Shown here: positions 25,217-37,200 of the stretch, piece by piece
Layout: each line of letters begins with the position of its first letter
Numbering within the stretch: the first letter of the stretch is position 1
Source: Prosthecobacter sp.
GTDB taxonomy: Bacteria > Verrucomicrobiota > Verrucomicrobiia > Verrucomicrobiales > Verrucomicrobiaceae
Direction of reading: 5' to 3'
Assembly (NCBI RefSeq): GCF_020439865.1
Contig: NZ_JAGRPF010000138.1
Span: 36,660-100,659 of the forward strand
DNA: 64,000 nucleotides
The notes under the pieces: model-generated
The model's input: only the letters and a program-made list of their open reading frames with translations
What the model was told of the DNA's origin: nothing
Database searches by the model: none
Made by a program: the position numbers and the translations under genes

Positions 25217-28149
25217 GGATGGGTAACTGTTTCGTCGAGATTCAGCGCCGCGCGGCACACGGAGGTCCACAGTGCTTCGCCTTCGAGTTTGTGGGCGCGT
25301 TCTTTGGCGAGGAAAGTCTTGAGCATGGCGATCTCATCCGCTGCCGCTGGCCGCGTGGCACAGCGGCGGAAGAGGTTTTGGAGGCGGCCTTCATCCGTGG
25401 AAGACTCGGCGATGACTTTCTTCGCCATCGCTTGCGCGGCTTCCATGAACATCTGGTCGTTGAGAAGCGTGAGGGCTTGCAGCGGGCTGTTGGAGACTTC
25501 GCGACGGGCGAGGCAGCTTTCGCCGGTGGGCGCGTCGAAGGTGGTGGACATCGCGAAGGGCGCAGTGCGCTTCATAAACGTGTAGAGGCTGCGGCGGAAG
25601 TGATCGTCGCCCTCGCTGACTTTCCATTCGAACTTCCCGTAGGTGCCTTCGGAGGTCACGCTCACCGGCTGCGGAGGGAAGACGCCTGGACCGCCCATTT
25701 TCGGCGATAAAACACCGGCTGCCTTCAAAGCGGAGTCGCGAATGATTTCAGCATCGAGACGGAAACGTGAACCGCGTGCGAGGAGGATGTTCTCCGGATC
25801 TTTTTCGGCGAGTTCGGGCGTGATGCGGCTGCCCTGCTTGTAGGTGGCGCTGGTGACGATGAGACGATGCAGCTTCTTCATCGACCAGCCCTGCTTCACG
25901 AATTCGACGGCGAGCCAGTCGAGCAACTGCGGATGCGAAGGCGGCTCGCTTTGATAGCCGAAGTCCTCGAGCGACTTCACCAGTCCACGACCAAAGAACG
26001 CCTGCCATTGGCGGTTCACGGTGACACGCGCGGTGAGCGGATTCTCCGGTGAGAACAGCCACTTCGCGAAGGTGAGACGGTTCGCAGGCGCGTTCTTTGG
26101 CAGCGCGGGCAGGAAGGCTGGAACCGCAGGCGGCACCTCCTCCTTCGGCGAGAGATATTCTCCGCGATGGTAGCGATGCGTGATACGCGGATTGGATGCC
26201 GGGCGCTCATTCATCACCAGCGTGGGCTGACCACGTGGCGGGTTTTTGCGCAAGGCTGCGAGCTGAGCCGCGGCCTGTTTCGTCTCGGGTGCGGTTTCGA
26301 GGAAACGGCGCAGCAGGAGATCACGCTTCGATGAATCGTTGGTGGCGAGTGCGTTTTCGACGTCCGCCGGATGTCCGGTCGCCGTGGCGTGATCGCTGGT
26401 GGTGACGGAGATGCGGAAGTGGCCGAGTGGGCAGGCAAAGTGCTTTTCGAAAAGCATTTTCAAATCGAAACCGTTCGTGAGATCGACCGGCTTCTCGAAA
26501 TGAAACACGGCTGCGTGCTGCACGCCGTAACCACCAAGCACCTGCCAGCCGCTGGACATCTCCGCATCGAGCGCGGCGCTGGCGTTGTTGGTTTTCTTTT
26601 TGGCTGCGGCAGCTTTTTTGGCGGGAGAGGCATCGCTGATCTTGTCGGCCTCTTGATCGTTGGTGGCATCGGCGCCCTTTATGCCGATGCGCTTGCCGCT
26701 TTGAAAAGCCTGCAGTTCGCTGAGGAAGAAGCCGCCGATGGGGCCTTCGTAATAGGTGAGTCCCGGGCCGTCGTTCGGCAGGCTAGGATGGCTGGCGACT
26801 TCGATACGCAGTGCAGTCACACCCTTGATCGGCGCTTTGAAGTTCAAGTCATAGACATCACTCTTCGAGATGTCGCCGCTGCCAAGAATGAAGCCGTCGG
26901 GTTGCAGTTCCAAATGCGGCATGGTGGTCTTCATCGCCGTGGGGCGAATGATCTCCCACTTGGAGGCTCGATGCGACTCGCCTTCCATCCATCCTGCGAA
27001 GCGGCTTTCCATGGCTGCTTTGCCGCCGGGGAATTTCGATGGCAGTTCGGCTTCCAGTTTCGCGATCTTCTCCGCGTGCGCCTTCTCCTGCGCGGCGATC
27101 TCCGGCGTGGGGATGTTATAGGTGGGTTCGTTGGCGTTGTTCAGCAGCGCCATGATGCTGTAGAAGTCGGTGTGGAGGATGGGGTCGTATTTGTGCGTGT
27201 GACACTGGCAGCAGTTCAACGTGAGGCCGAACCACGTCGCACCGGTGACCCCCACGCGGTCCACCATCGCGTAGAATCGATACTCGTTCGGATCGATGCC
27301 GCCCTCTTCATTCAGCATGGTGTTGCGATGGAAACCGGTGGCGATGAGGTCGTCGGGCTTGGCGTTAGGCAGCATGTCACCGGCGAGCTGCTTGATGCTG
27401 AACTGGTCGAAGGACATGTCGTCATTCAGCGCCTTCACCACCCAGTCGCGATACGGCCAGATCTGACGCGGGCGGTCTTTTTCGAAGCCGTTCGTGTCCG
27501 CGTAGCGTGCGAGATCGAGCCAGCGTCGCGCCCAGCGCTCGCCGTAGTTCTTTGAGGCAAGCAGCGAATCCACGAGCTTGTCGTAAGCATCGGGCGACTT
27601 GTCATTCACAAAGGCATCTGCCTCCGCCGGTGTCGGCGGCAGGCCCGTGAGGTCAAGATAGACACGGCGCACGAGGGTGTAGCGATCTGCCTCGGTCGAT
27701 GGCTTGAGTCCTTCCTTCTCGAGGCGCTCACGGATGAAATGATCGATGCTAGCTTTCGGGTCCTTCGATGGATTCGGAGGCGTGTAAGCCCAATGCGTCT
27801 CATACTTCGCGCCTTCGGCGATCCAGGCTTTGAGCACGGCCTTGTCTTTGTCCGACAACACCTTCTTCGTGTGCGGAGGTGGCATGACCTCATCCTCGTC
27901 AGTCGAGAGGATGCGTTTGACGACCTCGCTGGCGTCCGGCTTGCCGGGAACGATGGCGATTTCACCCGATTTGCCCTGACCGTACGCGGATTCGCTCAAA
28001 TCGAGCCGCAGTTTCCCTTTGCGACCGTGATCATCCATGCCGTGGCAGGTAAAGCACTGCTGCGCGAGCACCGGGCGCACGTCGCGATTAAAATCGACGG
28101 CACGGGCTGTGCTGACGAACAGCAGGAAAAGCAGAAAGGGGGACTTCAT
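25213..28149 (-). CDS. PSCyt1-DUF1549-DUF1553 cytochrome c-type exported protein
   Basis: A protein of about 978 residues with a signal peptide (FLLFLLFVSTARA). An N-terminal planctomycete cytochrome c domain carries C32-x-x-C35-H (QCFTCHG) for covalent haem; a second CxxCH (CCQCHTHKYDP) lies in the DUF1549 region. DUF1549 (roughly residues 120-360, DLTGLPPTPAEADAF and YGERWARRWLDLARYADTNG) is followed by a large insert, and DUF1553 forms the C-terminal third (NPLTARVTVNRQWQAFFGRG, FDAPTGESCLARREVSNSPLQ). The family is thought to be an exported redox protein; substrate unknown. It heads a three-gene unit whose members overlap by 4 bases. Starts at 28155 or 28158 are also possible. Confidence 0.92.
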   Translation of the reverse strand: MKSPFLLFLLFVSTARAVDFNRDVRPVLAQQCFTCHGMDDHGRKGKLRLDLSESAYGQGKSGEIAIVPGKPDASEVVKRILSTDEDEVMPPPHTKKVLSDKDKAVLKAWIAEGAKYETHWAYTPPNPSKDPKASIDHFIRERLEKEGLKPSTEADRYTLVRRVYLDLTGLPPTPAEADAFVNDKSPDAYDKLVDSLLASKNYGERWARRWLDLARYADTNGFEKDRPRQIWPYRDWVVKALNDDMSFDQFSIKQLAGDMLPNAKPDDLIATGFHRNTMLNEEGGIDPNEYRFYAMVDRVGVTGATWFGLTLNCCQCHTHKYDPILHTDFYSIMALLNNANEPTYNIPTPEIAAQEKAHAEKIAKLEAELPSKFPGGKAAMESRFAGWMEGESHRASKWEIIRPTAMKTTMPHLELQPDGFILGSGDISKSDVYDLNFKAPIKGVTALRIEVASHPSLPNDGPGLTYYEGPIGGFFLSELQAFQSGKRIGIKGADATNDQEADKISDASPAKKAAAAKKKTNNASAALDAEMSSGWQVLGGYGVQHAAVFHFEKPVDLTNGFDLKMLFEKHFACPLGHFRISVTTSDHATATGHPADVENALATNDSSKRDLLLRRFLETAPETKQAAAQLAALRKNPPRGQPTLVMNERPASNPRITHRYHRGEYLSPKEEVPPAVPAFLPALPKNAPANRLTFAKWLFSPENPLTARVTVNRQWQAFFGRGLVKSLEDFGYQSEPPSHPQLLDWLAVEFVKQGWSMKKLHRLIVTSATYKQGSRITPELAEKDPENILLARGSRFRLDAEIIRDSALKAAGVLSPKMGGPGVFPPQPVSVTSEGTYGKFEWKVSEGDDHFRRSLYTFMKRTAPFAMSTTFDAPTGESCLARREVSNSPLQALTLLNDQMFMEAAQAMAKKVIAESSTDEGRLQNLFRRCATRPAAADEIAMLKTFLAKERAHKLEGEALWTSVCRAALNLDETVTHP

Positions 28150-28167
28150 CACCATCACTAACGAACC

Positions 28168-28193
28168 AAACGGCAGGTTTTCACCTGCCGTTT
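28168..28193 (-). terminator. Hairpin downstream of the giant gene
   Basis: A perfect 11-base stem (28168-28178 against 28183-28193) with a 4-base loop, about 40 bases after the giant gene's stop and just before the next minus-strand gene. It is not followed by a T-run on the minus strand, so it may stop transcription only partly or stabilise RNA ends. Confidence 0.5.
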
Positions 28194-28231
28194 GATCCGG
28201 GAGCAGCCCTCAACGGCCAAACAAAATCCGG

Positions 28232-31200
28232 TCACCTGCGACGGCGAAGCAGCAGGCCGATGACGCCAAACAGGAACAGCAGCACGCGGGACGGCTCGGG
28301 AACCACCACCACGATGCCATGGCTGGAGAAGAGACTGGTCTCGAAGAACAGGCCGGCGAGGCTGAGGTCTGGCAGTTCCAGATCTCCCAGCAGGCCGCCG
28401 CTGCGGAAATTGCCGCCGACGCTGAAGCTGTTGGGATTGAGCGTGGCCCAGTCGATCAGATTGAACACATCTCCGAACACCGGCTGATAGTCGGTGCCGC
28501 CGTTGTTGGTGAAACTGATGATGCCACCACTATTGAGGGTGAAGTCGCCCGTGACCACGAGGCGGTCATGATCGCCGCCGGTCTCGGCGTCATAGGTGCC
28601 GCCCTGAGTGGTGATCCAGCTTGAGAAGTCACCTGCACCGAGGTGACTGCTGAAATTGGCGGCGTCATTGTAGTCAGCACCGTTTGTGGCGCCCATCTGG
28701 AGAGTGAGTCGGTTCACTCCCGAAGAATCTCCGACGAGTTCGAGATTGCCGTTCACCGTCAGCACTCCGATGCCGTCACCTGCCGTTCCGATGGCAGAAG
28801 GATCCGAGGACATGCCCGGGCTCATCACTCCGGGCCCACCATCTGTGCCGATGATCAGGCTGCCTGTGCCGGTCGTAACAGTGCCCGAACCACTGACGGG
28901 CCCGTCGAAGGTGAAATCACCCGCGTTGGACGCGGAAAAATCAAGCGTGGCTCCTGACGCCACTTCGATCCAGCTCGTTGGGGAGATGTCTGTGTCGCCT
29001 GAGATGGCCAGCGTGCCTGCGGACACCGTTGTCTTGCCAGTGTAAGCGGTGCCGGCATTCGTGAGTGTCACGGTGCCTGAGCCCTGCTTGTTGACGCTCA
29101 GGACATCGCCGGGATCCGCTGTGGCGATTGCCCCGGAGATGAGCACACCACCACCCGCATCGTCCGATTCGGAGGTCAGTGTCAGTTCGCGGATGTTGTC
29201 CACGCCCGGGAGTGTGAGGTGCTGCAATGTGATCGCCCCTGAAAACTCGGTGGTGCCGGTGGTGAATGTGCCGCCGAGGATGGTGGAACCCGTGCCGTTG
29301 GTGTCATTGATGTCGATGTCCGTGCTGATGATCAGACCGGAAGCCCCGGCCACGAGCCCCACGTCGGGATTGTTCAGATCGACAAGCCAGAGCACCGGAT
29401 CCTCCGTGTTTCCGAATCCATCATCGACTCCGTTCACGATGTTCACATCCGCGGAGGCCATGAAGAAGCGCGTGCCGGCCTGTGCACCGGTGGTGACGCC
29501 GATGCTCGTGCCATACAGCATCTCGGTGGTTTCATCGAAGTCATCCGCACGCACCAGATTCATGTGCGTGCCGTTGGGATCGAGGCTGACGATCTCGTAA
29601 ACGCCGTTGCGCTCCGGACTCTCACCCTCGTCTTTCACCAGGATGCGCTTGCCGATGTCCGCCGTGGTGATGGTCACGCCGTCCACGATCGTCGTCACAT
29701 TCAGGAAGGCGCCATTGCCAGCGCCGCCTGCACCATCACTGCTTCCGTCGAAGCTGCCGCCGGTCGCTGCCGCGATGAGCGAGCGGGTGGTGGCCAGGTA
29801 GGCATCCGAGGCCAGATTGCGGCGGATGTCCCCCAGTTCCACGATGGTGGTGGAGAGCGAGTCATTGTCGAACACACTCAAGGTGCCGTGACGCACGACC
29901 GTGCCGCCGTCGATGGCCGTCCCGGCCGCCCAAGCGCCGCCTGAGTTGTAAGAGTTCGCCGTGTGGAACTCCACTGTACCGCTGCCGACCTTGACCAACG
30001 GCGTAACGCCGCCGAAGCCGCCGTCAAGAATGACATCGCCGAACTGGAAGATCGAGCTGCCGTCCGCCTCCACAAAGACGTTGGTGGAGATGTCCTGGTA
30101 GAGCGACACCGTTCCTCCTGTGGCAAACCCGTAGGTTCCCGAGGTCGCGCGTGTGCCGATCACGGTGATGCCCTCGTCATTGCCGTCGAAGTTGTTCATC
30201 TGCACCTGGTTGACCACCGCATTGGCGGTGCCGTCGAGCAGCAGCTCGACTTCTACGTCCTTCGGGCTCTCGGAGAACACGATGCCGCCGAGATTGATGA
30301 CATTGAATGCATCCCCAAACGCCGTGTTGCTGCCACCGATCAAGGTGCCCTGCCGCACAGCGAGATTGGTCGTGACGAACGTGTTGTCGCCTGACAGCCG
30401 CTGCGAGCCCGAACCAATTTTGTAGAACCCGTTGGCGCCGGCACCGGGGGCGCCCAGCGCGTTTGTTTGAATGACACCGGCAAAGTCAGCATCGTTGGTG
30501 TTGTCTCCGCCGATCCTCAAAGTGGAGTTCTCAATGTTCACCGTGGAACCGCTTTCCCCGGAGAGCGAACCGATGGTGACATCGAAGCCGGCACCCGCGT
30601 TGTCCCAGTAGGGGCTCAGCAGCGCGCCATCGCTCACGATGAAACGAGAGTAAGGGGAGAAGGAGTTGTTCGAGCCGGCATACAGCGTGCCCTGCAGCAC
30701 CGTGGTGGTGCCGGAGTAACTGCTGAAGGCATCCGCGATGTCATCACCACCGGTGCTGGCGCCGAAGACGGTTTCGCCGATGCCGGTCTTCACCACGTTC
30801 AGCAGCCCCTGATTGCTCAATGTTCCGCCAAAGACGAGCCCGTCGTCCATCCCCACCCCAATGTCCTGGAAGCTTACACCCGTCCTCGTACCATCCGCGG
30901 AGAACGTGAGCGTCACATCGGTGAACGCGGCGTTTTCGATTTTCGCGGTGGTCGCGACGCCGGTGGCACCAACGAACAGGAAGTCCTGCGTGAAAGTCTT
31001 GTTGATGCCCGCCAGCTGCAGATGCCCCTGCGAGGCAAACTTCACGAGATTGTCATTCAGAGCCATGGCGTTTCCCAGACGAACGATGGCGATGCGGTCC
31101 ACGTCGCTGCCGCCGGTGGTGGCGCTGTTGTTGGTGATCAGCAGGTCGCCGGTCCAGCCGGTGTTGTCACCGTTGAGACCGAAGATGGCGTTGATCACAA

Positions 31201-34200
31201 AGTCATCAAACGGATCGAGGATGCTGCCGTTGGCCACATTCCCACTGCCACCCTGCGGGACGTTGATGGAGATGTTTTTGCTGCCGACGATGTTGCCGTT
31301 GAAATTGATGAACACAGTTTCGGCATTGGTCGGGGCTCCGATGGACCGGGTATCATTTCGAGTGTTCGAGGTGTTGGTCGGGGTGGTGCTGTTGCGGACG
31401 TCGTCCTGGTAGTAGAACTCCACATCATCCTGCAGCGTGAGGGTGCCGTTGTAGTTTACCACATCGGCATGGGCCAGGTAAACGGCCCCGATGCGCTTCG
31501 TCTGATTTCCCGCTCCGGAGTCATCACGCACGATGATGGCCTGGCTGACATTGGACACATCCCGGTAGCCACCCTCATCACGATAAAGGAGCTGAACAGT
31601 GGAGTTGCCAGTCACCTCCTCGCCCGCCGTCTCCGCAGCGAGGTTGTGTCCGAGAATGATCGGCATCGTGCCGACGCCGAGTGGATTCCCCGCACTGAAA
31701 ACATTCACCGAGCCTTCGCTGACGATCAACTGGCCGGTCCATTCTGGATTGCTCTCGCGGAAGTACATGGTGCCGGGACCGATCTTGGTGATGCCGCCAT
31801 CGCCGGTGATGTAGCCGCCGGCGTCGTTGAGATTGGTGGTTCCCTGGCTCCCAACCTTGATGGTAGTGGCCCCGGCCAGCGTGCCGGCGGTCTGCACACC
31901 ATCAGGCGTACCGGCGTTGCCGAGGCTGTCGAACTGCAGAATGCCGCGGAAGTAAAAGTTGATGTCGTGCGGATCACCCGCGGTGTTCACCGGAGCAAGA
32001 TCCAGCACGCTGCCGCCTTCAAAAGTGAACCACTCCTGCAGGAAAGCGTTGTAGTTGGAGTTGTTGGCGGGCGTCTGGGGGGCGAGCACCAGAGTCGCTC
32101 CGCTTCGAAGGATCGTGCCGTCCAGGAAAGCGCTGTTGGATCCGAACGGGGTTGCGGTCGTGCTCGACGAAAAGGTGGGTTCCCATTTCACGGTGCCCGC
32201 CTTGATTTCGGTCAGGCCGTTGTAGGTGTTGTTGATGTTGGTGAGGTACAGCGTCCCGTCTCCCGTCTTGTCGATACGGCCCACCGCCGGATTGGCCGAG
32301 TAGTTGACGATCACATTCGGCTCGGACGCAATGATGCCGCCATAGCTCAGGGTGGTTCCGGACGCGACATTCACCTGCCCTCCGTTGCCGCCAAGCATGA
32401 TGCCGCGATTGGCGTCGAGCGTGAAGTCCGCCGTCGTGTTGAGATTGCCGCCGTTGATGTAAATGGCGTCCACCAAGGCCGCACCCGGAGCCACGCCCAG
32501 ATTCGCATCACTGGAGATGGTCAGCGCACCGCCATTAAGGAAGGTGCGGCCGGTGAAGGTGTTGGAGCCGGCAAGGATGAGCTCACCTGATCCCGTTTTG
32601 ACCAGCGCATTTCCCGCCGCGCTGCCGCCATTGTCAGCAATGATCGAACCGATGGTCATCGCCGCGCCGCCATACTGGTGGATGATCAGGTCGGCGTCCG
32701 CGCCTGCCATCAGCGTACCGTTGATGATGGACTTGGCGCCCGTGAGTACTGTGGAGCTGATCATGATGCCGCCGTTGGTCACCTCGAGACCGTTGGTTGC
32801 GTCGATGATGCCTGTGCCGTCAAAGTCGAAGTGCAGGGTGTTGACGGGCGACGCAGCCACGCCGCCGTTAAAGCCAGCACCGTTCTCACTGACATCCATC
32901 GCCGCTGTCCATAGAGTGACATCGTCCTCATCCTGACGCGTGGCGCCCGCAAATTGCGTGATGTCTCCCGATCCGCCGGTGGTCATGGCAAAGTCGAGAG
33001 CGTTGAGCGTGTAGGTCGCCGCGGCGGCATTGTAGGTGTAGCTGTCGCCGTAGGTGGCCCAGGCATAGGCGGTGTCATCCGCCTGGATGCTGCCGCCGCC
33101 GCTGCCCCGGAAGGTGATGACCGAGGTGCCGCCGGCGCCGTTTTCCACGAAGTTCAAGGTGCCGCCAGAAAGGCGGTTCGTGGCCAGAGTCGTGGAACCG
33201 ATGTTCATGGTGGTGATGCGGCCTTCCTTCGACGTGACGATCACATCGGTGCCGCCGGCTGAGATGAGTGTCTGCGCGGTGGGGAAATGCGAGGCCGTCC
33301 CCACGGCCGCCCCTGTGTAGTTGGCCGTTTCATTTTGAATGGAACTGGCACCATCCATTTCGATGCCGCCACCCGCGAAGGTGATCATGGCCCCGGTGTC
33401 GAAGCGGCGTCCCGTGGCGTTGCCATAATTGGTCAAACGCAGCAATCCACCGGACATATTGAGCTGTTCCACATCACCATTCTGCGCAGCGCCGTTCACA
33501 TCGTTCTGGCCGTTGAAGTTGACGACACCGCGGCCGATTTTCGTAAAGGAGGTATGGGAATCCGCATCCGTGTCATCCAGGCGGAAGTTCAGTTCCATCG
33601 TGCCTCCGCCGGCCTGATACACGGTAAGATCACGCACAAAGTTGTTGGCGGCGCTTGAACCGTTGTAAACAACCCTGTCCGTGCCGTCACCAAAAGTTAC
33701 GGTGCCTGAGGTGTTGGTGCCGGCGAGCATGTCGTTGCCGAACTGGTTGAAGTCGTTGTTGCCGTCTCCGCCGATGTCGATGCGGCTGATGTTGAGTGCC
33801 TGGCCTGGCTTGGTCAGAATGACCGCTGCGTTCCAGTTGTTGCTGTTGCCGCCGATGCGCATGCCGCTCTGCCCGTTGGCGGAGTTCATGTTGGCGGCTG
33901 CCAGCGGGGTCCAGAAGTTGCCATCGCCCTCGTAGCGCAGGATGCCGTTTTCCACAAAGATGAGCCCCGCCGCGTCCCACTGCTGACGCGCATTGACCAC
34001 TGCCTGATCACTGCCGCGAATGAAGAAGCGCAGGAGCTGGTTCTCGTTGTCACTGGTGACCGGAGCGGCGATGGCGCCGAACTGGTTGTCGTGGAACTGG
34101 CCGTTGAGATTGATGACACCACCGGCTGAGTTGATGCTGTTGGTGGCGATGAGGCGCGCGTCGTTCAACGCGGTGTCCGTATTGATGTGATTGGCGGCAA

Positions 34201-37200
34201 TCCCGCCCGGTCCGCCTTCTTCATTGCCATAGATGTCGCCGTCGATGGTCAAGGTGTAGAGAGCACCAGTGCCGAGGTAGGGGGTGAAGACCCAGTTCCC
34301 GGCATCGTCCACGGTATCGACGATGATGTCGCCACCCCAGGTGTTGTTGGCGCTGTTGCTGTGCAGAACATTGGTCGAAACGCTGATGTTGCCGATGTAG
34401 AGATTCGCCGGAGCGCCGCCGGAGGCGGAATCGAGCATGTTGGTGCCGAGTTCCAGGTAAAGCCGGCCATCATTTTCGATCCTCAGCAGATTCGAGTCAC
34501 CCAGACCGTGCTGGTCGCGAATCACGAGAATGCCTTCCGCAATGGTGGTGACGCCGGTGTAGCTGTTGCTGTTGTCGAAATACACGGTCTGCGCCCCGGC
34601 CTTCGTCAATCCGCCGCTGCCGGCGATCTCGGAGCGAATGAGCGCGCTGTTGCCGCTTTCGTTGACAATGATGGCCTCGCGCGTGCCGAAGTCGAGCACA
34701 CCGCCGGCGATGTATTGATTGCTGCCCGCACTGGTGCCGCTGACGTCCCGCCCGAAGAGAAGCATGCCCGAGCCGTTGGTGTCGAAGCCAACCCCGTTGG
34801 TGGCACCCAGGGAGTCCCCCAGATAGAGGGTGACGTCAGCATTGAGCACCAGCACCGAACCAAGTTCGTTGTTGTTGTTGCTGTTGACGGTGGAAGTCGG
34901 CGTGTTGGTGCCGAAGCGCAGCGAGTTCATCGCCACATTGGTCGTGACGCGGTTGGGATTGTCGCCATACCAGTTCACGTCGCCGTCGGGGTCACCCGCG
35001 CGGTCCACGTTGTAGTTCAGCATGAAGTTCTGATTCACGCCGTAGAGCACGGTGTAGTCGCCGTCCACGAGGCCTTTGACCGGGAGGCTGGAGCTCTGCA
35101 GATACTCCGTGTCGAAATCCAGCGGCCGCAGCTCCGTGGTGTTCAAGCTGTCAAAAGTCATGAAGTGGTTGGAGATGTTGTTCACGCCGCCAAAGGCGCC
35201 CAGCACGATGGACTGCGTCGTCGTGCCATTGCCCGTTCCGCCGCCATACAGCGTCGCGCTGGCACCGCCATCCTGAATGAAAAGGTGCGCCGTGGTCCCA
35301 AACGAACCCAGAACATTGTCGAGCACCTGAAACTGAGCGATGGAACCCGGATCACGCTGGAAGCTCGCAAAAGTGAAGCTCGTGGTCTGCGGCGTGGCGT
35401 CATCGAGGTCGAAATTGATCTTGCCGGAGCCTGATTCGATGATGAGGTCCCCCATGGTCTCGGAGACCGCTGATCCCGCGTTGCCGACCAGACGAATGCG
35501 ACCCTGACCGCGGAGAATGAGATCGGCGGTGTCATTGACACGATCGTTGTTCACGTCCGTGGCGTTGAAGAGATAAAAGCTGCCATCGCGGCTGATCACC
35601 ATCGAATTGACGGAGGAGAGCGCGCCATCAGGTCCTGTCAGTCGAATGCCGCCGCGGGAAAGAGTAGAATCAATGTTCGAGCCACCCACGCCATTGCGCT
35701 GGATGTAGATGTCGCCGGAGATCGTGTTGTTTGCCACCAGCCGCAGGGTTCCCGTGTTGATCTTGCTGAAGCCGCCCGTTCCACCGATGACGCCTGTGAC
35801 TTCGTGTTGATCCCCCACCCCGGCGTCGTTCACGTCAAAGAGATTGGTGTTGCCCGTGCCGGTGAAGTTGATGTCTCCGCTCCAGATCGTGAGATCGCCG
35901 TTTCCAAGGTCGCTGGTGATCCAGCCACCGTTGACGTTGAGTTCCGCCGTCTGGGTCGTCTCCGTGTTGACCAGATACAAACGTGGGAACACCTGAAAGC
36001 CCGTTCCGCCCGTCGTCACAAAGCCGTCACCCAGATTGATGACGGGTGCATTGATGAGGAAGGTGTTGGGCGTGCCGGCGATTCCATCCACACGAAACTC
36101 TCCGTTGAAAACATCGATCTGACTGATGTTGGTCATCCGGCTCGGGTCCTGGTTGAAGCGCACCTGGCCCTCCCCGATCAGACGGATGGTGCCGGGGCCG
36201 TTGATCACCGCTTCGCCCGAGTCAATGGTCACCGTGCCCGAGTTGGCGAACACAAGAACTCCGCCGTTGAGTTCGATCGTTCCCGTTGAGTTGCCGGTGA
36301 TGGACCGCACCGCATTCGTCGTGCCATTGAGGTCGATCACGCCCCCGCTCGTCGGGTTCAGGTTAAACGTACTCCCGATGGAGACGCCCGTGCCGATCCT
36401 GATCGTGCCGTTGCTGACGGCCAGATTGCCGCCGCCGTCCGAGTCTTGATCAAGGGTCAGGATTCCTCCACCCGTCTGCAGCAGGTTGGCCGTGTCACCA
36501 ATGCTCGCCCCAAGATCATAATCACCCGCCTGCGTGACTGTCAGCGTGGCGTCCCCAAGGATGCGGCTGGTGACGCCGCCGCCCGTGACGCTCAGGATGG
36601 TGTCGTTGTTGTCCACATCCAGCCAGGCGCCGGCCTGCAGGGTGACAAAGATGGAATTGTCGATCGCGTCGGTGGCGCTGATCCGCAACTGCGCGCCGCT
36701 GATCACGTTGATGCTGCCGCCCCCGACACTGTCAGTCACCTTGTCCATTCGCACATCGCCCAGACCTGGATCGCCATCGATCACATCTGCGTAACCGATC
36801 GTCAGCGTCAGGCCGTTGAGTTCGACATCCTCGTTGATGTTGAACAGATGCCCGCTGGATGACGCAATGGTACCGCCCGCGCCGCCGGGTTTCAATTCGA
36901 TGAATCCTCGGGAGGTCGCATCCAGGCTCCGGTCAAAGGCGTCGTTGATGATGATGCCGTGACCCGAGCCGGGAGCGCCATCCAGAGAGACAATCGGCGT
37001 ACCGGCCGAAGTAGGGTTCGCGGCGTTCGCATTGGCGCTCCACTCATAGATGCCGGTGCCGTCAAAATACGTCGTGAGCAGCGGCTGTGCCGCCGTGCCG
37101 AAGTTGTCCACATTGATCTTCACGATGGCATCGTTCACGCCGATGGCGGCCAGCGCCTGGGCTCCGGTCCAGCCGGTGTTGTTGTTGATCTGAATGATGG

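Noticed and set aside
23891..25585. 564-codon plus-strand frame opposite the DUF1501/DUF1553 genes
   Set aside because: It spans two real minus-strand genes and has Arg/Ala/His-rich composition with no recognisable domain.
30467..32590. 707-codon plus-strand frame inside the giant gene
   Set aside because: It is the complement of the repeat protein; its Val/Gly/Ala-rich product only reflects the repeats read backwards.
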